Shown: piece after piece, positions 60,022 to 64,000 of the stretch
How the letters are laid out: every line of letters starts with the position of its first letter
Position numbering within the stretch: the first letter of the stretch is position 1
Assembly (NCBI GenBank): GCA_021324165.1
Contig: JAJPJR010000018.1
Location: 1-64,000, forward strand
DNA length: 64,000 nucleotides
From: Armatimonadota bacterium
GTDB lineage: Bacteria > Armatimonadota > Fimbriimonadia > Fimbriimonadales > ATM1
Direction: 5' to 3'
The notes under the pieces: generated by a model
Seen by the model: the letters and a program-made list of their open reading frames with translations, nothing else
Told to the model about the DNA's origin: nothing
Database searches by the model: none
Position numbers and translations under genes: made by a program

Positions 60022-61311
60022 TTATGCGGCCCTCCGGCCAAGCAGCCGATCCCACAACGATGATTTCTGCGGCACCGTGAAATCGCCGATATTGCGAAGA
60101 AGTTCGTCGCGGTCGCGCGTGGTGTGTTCGGTTGCGGTCTTTGGCGCCGAGTTGAGTGCAGACCAGTTCACCGCTTTCAATTCCGAAATCAAAGCATCGA
60201 GGTTTTCGTATCGCTGCACCGAATTTTCGCTTGTTGCGCGCGCAACCAGAAGCTGCAGCGCAGGAGACGGTATCAGCGCGTCCTCTTTCGGATTGGCGCC
60301 AAAAAGACACGCCTTTGCCAACGTTCCAAGCGCGAACACGTCGCTTTGAACGGAACGAAACTCCCTGCCGCGTTCTTCGGGTGCTCGATATTTTTCGACT
60401 GACGTTGACAACGGGCACAGCAGAGGCTTGCCTTCGCGTGTCACGACGATGTTATCGGGGCAGAGGAATCCGAACGCGCCGTTTGTAACATAGTCTTGCG
60501 AAAGAGTTTCGGCGATTTGCGTGAGCAAGGTGGCGGTCTGCGACACCGACCGTGTTCCAGCCGTTTCGATGATGTGCCGCAAGGTTTCGCCATCGAATTT
60601 TGAAACAGCGAGCCACGCGTTCGAACCGTTTGTTTGATGACATTCGAAAACTTGCGCGAAGTGCGAAGCGTTGGATTTTGCAAACCTGCGCACCATCTCG
60701 AGCGCAGTGGAGTCGTTGGATTCGGATTGAAACTGAATCAAAGTGATTTCTCGATCCAAATGGAGGTCGAGAGCATCGTACACGCCTGGACCAAAACCCG
60801 ATTTCACACGAGCCGATGCATATCGTTCAGGTGCACCGACGAGCTGGGAGGCTTCATTGTGTACGCCGCGTGAAGTAGCCAACCCGTAGGCCTTGTGAAT
60901 CGCTTCGGCAAGCTTGGATGTCGGGGCCAGCGAAAAGTTGGGCTTCAAATGCGTGGTGGCCGCCAGCCAATCGGCAGTAACGATGTCAATCGGGTCGGCA
61001 ATGACGCAATCGAGCATGCCGTTTTCGATGCGAACAGGCAGAGCCAACGATTGGATCGCCTTTTCATAACTGACAAGTTCCAAGGCGCTTTTTTCTGGTT
61101 GAATCTGCGCTAAGTCGGCGATCGGAAAGCCGTACTGTTCGGCAAGGAGTTTGGTGATCTGCTCCTCGGTGGCGAACCCTTTGGCAACCACGATCTGCCC
61201 CATGCGCTGGTTGGAGGTGCGCTGCGCAGCCAAAACTAAAGAAAGTTGTAAATTTGTGATAATCCCGCTCGCGACCAGGGCATCCCCGAGCCGCTGATAT
61301 CGTTCTGCCAT
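60022..61311 (-). CDS. MshEN domain fused to a pseudokinase
   Basis: A 429-residue protein. Residues 1-150 form an MshEN/GspE N-terminal domain, LGDALVASGIITNLQLSLVL, LLAEQYGFPIADLAQI and LPVRIENGMLDCVIADP, as in pilus ATPases and c-di-GMP receptors. Residues 170-390 resemble a Ser/Thr kinase: GVYDALDLHLDREITLIQF, then FGFLCPDNIVV in place of HRDLKPDN (His and Asp both Phe, Lys now Cys284), PLLCPLST in place of DFG, and YRAPEERGREFRSVQSDVFALG as the retained APE region. Catalysis is therefore very unlikely. The gene is upstream of the MinD-like ATPase with a 2-base gap. It should act as a nucleotide- or partner-sensing scaffold, perhaps for type IV pili. Confidence 0.86.
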   Translation of the reverse strand: MAERYQRLGDALVASGIITNLQLSLVLAAQRTSNQRMGQIVVAKGFATEEQITKLLAEQYGFPIADLAQIQPEKSALELVSYEKAIQSLALPVRIENGMLDCVIADPIDIVTADWLAATTHLKPNFSLAPTSKLAEAIHKAYGLATSRGVHNEASQLVGAPERYASARVKSGFGPGVYDALDLHLDREITLIQFQSESNDSTALEMVRRFAKSNASHFAQVFECHQTNGSNAWLAVSKFDGETLRHIIETAGTRSVSQTATLLTQIAETLSQDYVTNGAFGFLCPDNIVVTREGKPLLCPLSTSVEKYRAPEERGREFRSVQSDVFALGTLAKACLFGANPKEDALIPSPALQLLVARATSENSVQRYENLDALISELKAVNWSALNSAPKTATEHTTRDRDELLRNIGDFTVPQKSSLWDRLLGRRAA

Positions 61312-61406
61312 ATTGGGGCCTCCGCGAATCCGCTAAACGGATTTTCGGAATGCCGGCGGCGGTTTTTTACCGCGTTTCGGCGCGGGCGCTGGGCTTTTGG
61401 CCCAAA

Positions 61407-61826
61407 ATGGGTGGCGTGAAGGTCACGTTCTGCCACTTCTGCGATTATGCGAACATCTGCGCCGATGGCGCGGTGAACATCATGGGGGTGCGCAATGCGG
61501 TGACTTTTTCAACCCTGCCGATTCTGTTTCCTGACTTCAGCATCGTGCTCGGTTTGGTTTCCGAGCCCGACGATGTGGGTGCCACGCGGGTCGTGGAAGT
61601 GCGGCTGATTGATCCCGATGGAAAGCCGCTGCTGGGGGGCCGGTTCGAGTTCATAACGCAGCTGCCGAACCAGCGGGTTGCCCAGCGGATGTCGTTCATG
61701 AACCAGAAGCTCGAAAAGGCGGGTCGGCACGAGCTGAACACTTACGTGGACGGCAAGCTTGTGCTGAGCGACGTTTTGGAGGTTTTGGTCGCCCCGGCTC
61801 CGCCTTCCACCGGCCCGATGGGATGA
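61407..61826 (+). CDS. Small protein of the DUF6941-like group
   Basis: A 139-residue protein; the start at ATG 61407 (MGGVKVTFCHFCDYA) was chosen because the conserved part begins there. FCDYANICADGAVNIMGVRN is a recognisable family-type N-terminus, followed by a beta-sandwich pattern (RVVEVRLIDPDGKPLLGGRF, GRHELNTYVDGKLVL). No signal peptide. Function unknown; proteins of this kind are often encoded singly. A Cys pair at residues 9 and 12 might bind metal. It is divergent from the MshEN gene. Confidence 0.75.
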   Translation: MGGVKVTFCHFCDYANICADGAVNIMGVRNAVTFSTLPILFPDFSIVLGLVSEPDDVGATRVVEVRLIDPDGKPLLGGRFEFITQLPNQRVAQRMSFMNQKLEKAGRHELNTYVDGKLVLSDVLEVLVAPAPPSTGPMG

Positions 61827-61884
61827 TGCAGGAAGGAGATGGGCTGGGAGGTGCAGAACCTATATTGTAGGGAGAGGTGAAACG

Positions 61885-62532
61885 ATGTTGACTTCGATGC
61901 TGTTTGGATTGACGGTTGCGGCACAGGATGTGAAAGTTCCAACCGTGGCGATTTATCCGTGGACATATGCCGAGAACGAGCGGGGCACAAGCGAAACCGC
62001 CGTTGCGACCGCCGAAGACACGCTCAGAAAACTGTTTGAAAAGCGCGCTTCGTTTGAAGTTATTTCGGAAGCCAAATGCAAAGCCGCCTGGAATGAGCTG
62101 GGATTTGACGAGGTTCAGCAGACGGTGGAAGAACTTGGCCAACTTCCCAAGTTAACCGAACCGAAAAAACTGTTGGAATTTGGCGAAAAGTTGCACGCAG
62201 ATTATGTGTGCACAGGAACGCTGGGATGGACAGTCAAATCCATTTGGGTTTCTTTGGGGCCAAAAACGAAGGCCACTGCCAACGTGAACGTTTACGTCAT
62301 TGATGTGAAAAAGAAGGAAGTGGCTTTGGAAGTGCGCGATTTTAAATCGGACAGTACGAAGGCAGAGAAGTGGTACGAGTCGGCGGGCGCTTTGTTCGTT
62401 ACGTGGGGAATTACTTTGTTCAGCGGCGGGCCGAAAACTCCGCACATGCAAAACGCCGCGATCAAAGGAATCGGCGCCGCCACCGACCCGTTCTTCGTTT
62501 CGATTGGAAAGAAGATTAGGGCCGAGTGGTAA
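61885..62532 (+). CDS. Secreted CsgG/DUF4136-like protein of unknown function
   Basis: A 215-residue protein with a short signal (MLTSMLFGLTVAAQ). The following pattern, VPTVAIYPWTYAENERG, ETAVATAEDTLRKLFEKR, FEVISEAKCKAAWNELG, LLEFGEKLHADYVCTGTLG and ATANVNVYVIDVKKKEVALE, matches the CsgG/FlgT-type fold in which a helical pair alternates with beta strands. No lipobox. It is likely periplasmic and of unknown purpose. GGAGAGG lies upstream of the ATG. Downstream is a 150-base region with no terminator of note. Confidence 0.65.
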   Translation: MLTSMLFGLTVAAQDVKVPTVAIYPWTYAENERGTSETAVATAEDTLRKLFEKRASFEVISEAKCKAAWNELGFDEVQQTVEELGQLPKLTEPKKLLEFGEKLHADYVCTGTLGWTVKSIWVSLGPKTKATANVNVYVIDVKKKEVALEVRDFKSDSTKAEKWYESAGALFVTWGITLFSGGPKTPHMQNAAIKGIGAATDPFFVSIGKKIRAEW

Positions 62533-62682
62533 CGTTGAGCTGGTTTTCGGCGAAATCCGCCACAGTTTAACTTGATGAGATCGGGTTGAATGATGGGCGG
62601 CACGGGTCACTTGTGCGATGGTGACCGCTCGTGAAGCCCGGCAATTAGAAAGAGTTTCCCCAGTTACGAGAAAATCCACGCC

Positions 62683-64000
62683 TCACAACGTATGGATACT
62701 CTTCCCATGCGCGGCGGATTCGAACGCCTCCAGCAAAGGCTCGGCCAGAGTCGGGTGCGCGTGAATCGTGTCGGTCATATAGTCTAACGTCGCTTCCAAC
62801 TTGATCGCCGTAACGCCCTCGTGAATCAGATCGGTGGCGTGAGGGCCGATGATGTGCAAACCTAAAACCTCTCCATACCGCTTCTCCGCGACCACTTTCG
62901 CAAACCCTTCGGTTTCGGCGTTCGCCATCGCTTTGCCGTTAGCCAAAAACCGATATTTGCCAACCACAACGTCGTGCCCCGCCGCGCGCGCTTCGGCTTC
63001 GGTCAAGCCCACCGAAGCAACTTCGGGAATCGTATACACGCAGTTCGGAACGGCTTTGTAATCCATGTGCCGCGTTGGGCCGTGCACGCAGTTTTCTGCG
63101 GCGACGATGCCCTCCATGCTCGCCACGTGCGCAAGTTGAATTTTGGCGATCACGTCGCCAACGGCGTAAATGTTCGGCGCGGCGGTCTGCATCATGTCGT
63201 TGGCCACTTCGATACCGCGCTTGCCCAGCCGAACGCCCGCTTTCTCCACGTTCATGCCTTCGAAGTTCGCCTTGCGGCCCACGCCGATCATCACCACCTG
63301 CGCTTCAATCTCTTGCACCGAACCGCCAACCTTCACAAAGCATTTCCACCCGTCTTTCGTTTTTTCGGCTTTTTCAACCATCGCGCCGCAAATCACCTCG
63401 ATGCCTTGTTTTTTGAACGAGCGTCCCAACTCCACGCCCAGCTCCTCATCGAACATCGGAATGAGATTCGGCATCATCTCCACAACAGTGGTTTTTGAAC
63501 CCAAGCCGTTGAACACGTATGCGAACTCGACTCCGACCGCGCCGCCGCCGATCACCAAAACCGATTTGGGGATGAACGGCATGAACACCGAATCGTCGCT
63601 CGTCCAGATGTTCTCCTTCACCCCACCTTTCAGGCCTGGTATGGGAAGATCCATAACCGAAGAGCCGCCAGCGATGATAAAGTTTCGCGCGCGGAGCGTC
63701 TGCTTCGAACCGTCTTTCTCAACTTGAATGGTGTTTTTGTCAACGAACGATGCAAACCCTTGGACATGTTTCACGCCGTTCTTTTTGAAAAGCATTTCTA
63801 CGCCGCCGCGCTGCGTTTTGACGATCTTTTCCACGCGCGCCTTCATCGCGTCGAAATCGGGTTCAACTTTGCCCTCGATTTTCACACCCAAATCCGCGGC
63901 GTGCCGCACATGCTGCAATCGTTCCACGCTCGCAATCCAAACTTTCGAAGGGATGCAGCCCACATTCAAACAGGTTCCGCCCAAAAAACTTTTCTCCACG
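62683..64000 (-). CDS. lpd: Dihydrolipoyl dehydrogenase, 5' end outside window
   Basis: The frame is open at the window edge, so the N-terminal FAD-binding GxGxxG region is missing; at least 438 residues are seen. The redox-active pair lies in GGTCLNVGCIPSK. NAD is bound by GGGAVGVEFAYVFNGLG, FAD by NIYAVGDVIAKIQLAHVASME, and the catalytic His-Glu dyad is in HAHPTLAEPLLEAFE near the C-terminus. It re-oxidises lipoamide for pyruvate or 2-oxoglutarate dehydrogenase or the glycine cleavage system. Which complex it serves cannot be told. Confidence 0.93.
   Translation of the reverse strand, partial: VEKSFLGGTCLNVGCIPSKVWIASVERLQHVRHAADLGVKIEGKVEPDFDAMKARVEKIVKTQRGGVEMLFKKNGVKHVQGFASFVDKNTIQVEKDGSKQTLRARNFIIAGGSSVMDLPIPGLKGGVKENIWTSDDSVFMPFIPKSVLVIGGGAVGVEFAYVFNGLGSKTTVVEMMPNLIPMFDEELGVELGRSFKKQGIEVICGAMVEKAEKTKDGWKCFVKVGGSVQEIEAQVVMIGVGRKANFEGMNVEKAGVRLGKRGIEVANDMMQTAAPNIYAVGDVIAKIQLAHVASMEGIVAAENCVHGPTRHMDYKAVPNCVYTIPEVASVGLTEAEARAAGHDVVVGKYRFLANGKAMANAETEGFAKVVAEKRYGEVLGLHIIGPHATDLIHEGVTAIKLEATLDYMTDTIHAHPTLAEPLLEAFESAAHGKSIHTL

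Noticed and set aside
62533-62682. Terminator after the CsgG-like gene
   Set aside because: A ggtcac/gtgacc hairpin is present, but no T-run follows it, so it was not called.

Overview
The window is a gene-dense piece of a bacterial chromosome, moderately GC-rich by eye, with no insertion sequence, prophage, CRISPR array, rRNA or recognisable tRNA gene. The cell envelope looks diderm: there is a type IV pilus alignment complex with an outer-membrane secretin, a PilP-like lipoprotein, several other lipoproteins and an S-layer-homology protein. DivIVA, DUF1385, a TIGR03790-type protein and several Ser/Thr-kinase-like proteins are also present. This mix fits the Armatimonadota (Fimbriimonadia-like), but that is inferred from gene content and was not tested by phylogeny. 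No gene-free stretch exceeds 300 bases. The longest are divergent promoter regions at 4942-5152 and 36552-36783.

Layout. 1-2506: the end of a large surface/secreted protein. 2633-4941 (minus): a secreted caspase-like (CHAT-type) protein followed by a translationally coupled secreted protein. 5153-11163: pilM, pilN, pilO, a pilP-like gene, a stand-alone secretin N-domain protein and a pilQ-type secretin; the last five all carry glycine-rich low-complexity tracts. 11232-17371: aroK, aroB, a small membrane protein, a PASTA pseudokinase, rpe, a second small membrane protein, ribD and ribE, nearly all overlapping. 17368-24703 (minus): mpg, ispG, glmS, rpmH, rnpA, yidD, yidC, jag, rplU, rpmA; this is the familiar rpmH cluster without dnaA. 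24761-27130: ECF sigma factor, membrane anti-sigma candidate and an HtrA-like/PDZ protein lacking catalytic residues. 27137-36551: recJ, aldo/keto reductase, exported SOD-like protein, SDR, membrane cyclase homologue, MscS channel, phosphatidylserine decarboxylase-like protein and a GCS2-type ligase. 36784-43119: a secreted glycosidase, a 29-residue membrane protein, a saccharopine-dehydrogenase-like enzyme, then murA-mreB-SLH protein. 43149-54807: Ser/Thr kinase, acyltransferase, ABC exporter, class I aldolase, an operon of M48 protease, GT2, TIGR03790, DUF1385 and DedA genes, then an M32 carboxypeptidase. 54808-64000: AlkA-type glycosylase, two unknown proteins, a lamin-tail-like protein, DivIVA, a MinD/FlhG-like ATPase coupled to an MshEN-pseudokinase fusion, two small unknown proteins, and lpd running off the end.

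The genes combine into pilus assembly, cell-wall and shape control (glmS, murA, mreB, divIVA), membrane protein insertion (yidC, yidD, jag), and biosynthesis (shikimate, riboflavin, isoprenoid). The most unusual theme is the repeated use of catalytically degraded signalling folds: a PASTA pseudokinase, an MshEN-pseudokinase fusion, a pseudo-HtrA in a sigma-factor operon and a class III cyclase homologue with altered catalytic residues. The best candidates for something undescribed are the MshEN-pseudokinase/MinD pair and the glycine-rich tails shared across the pilus operon.
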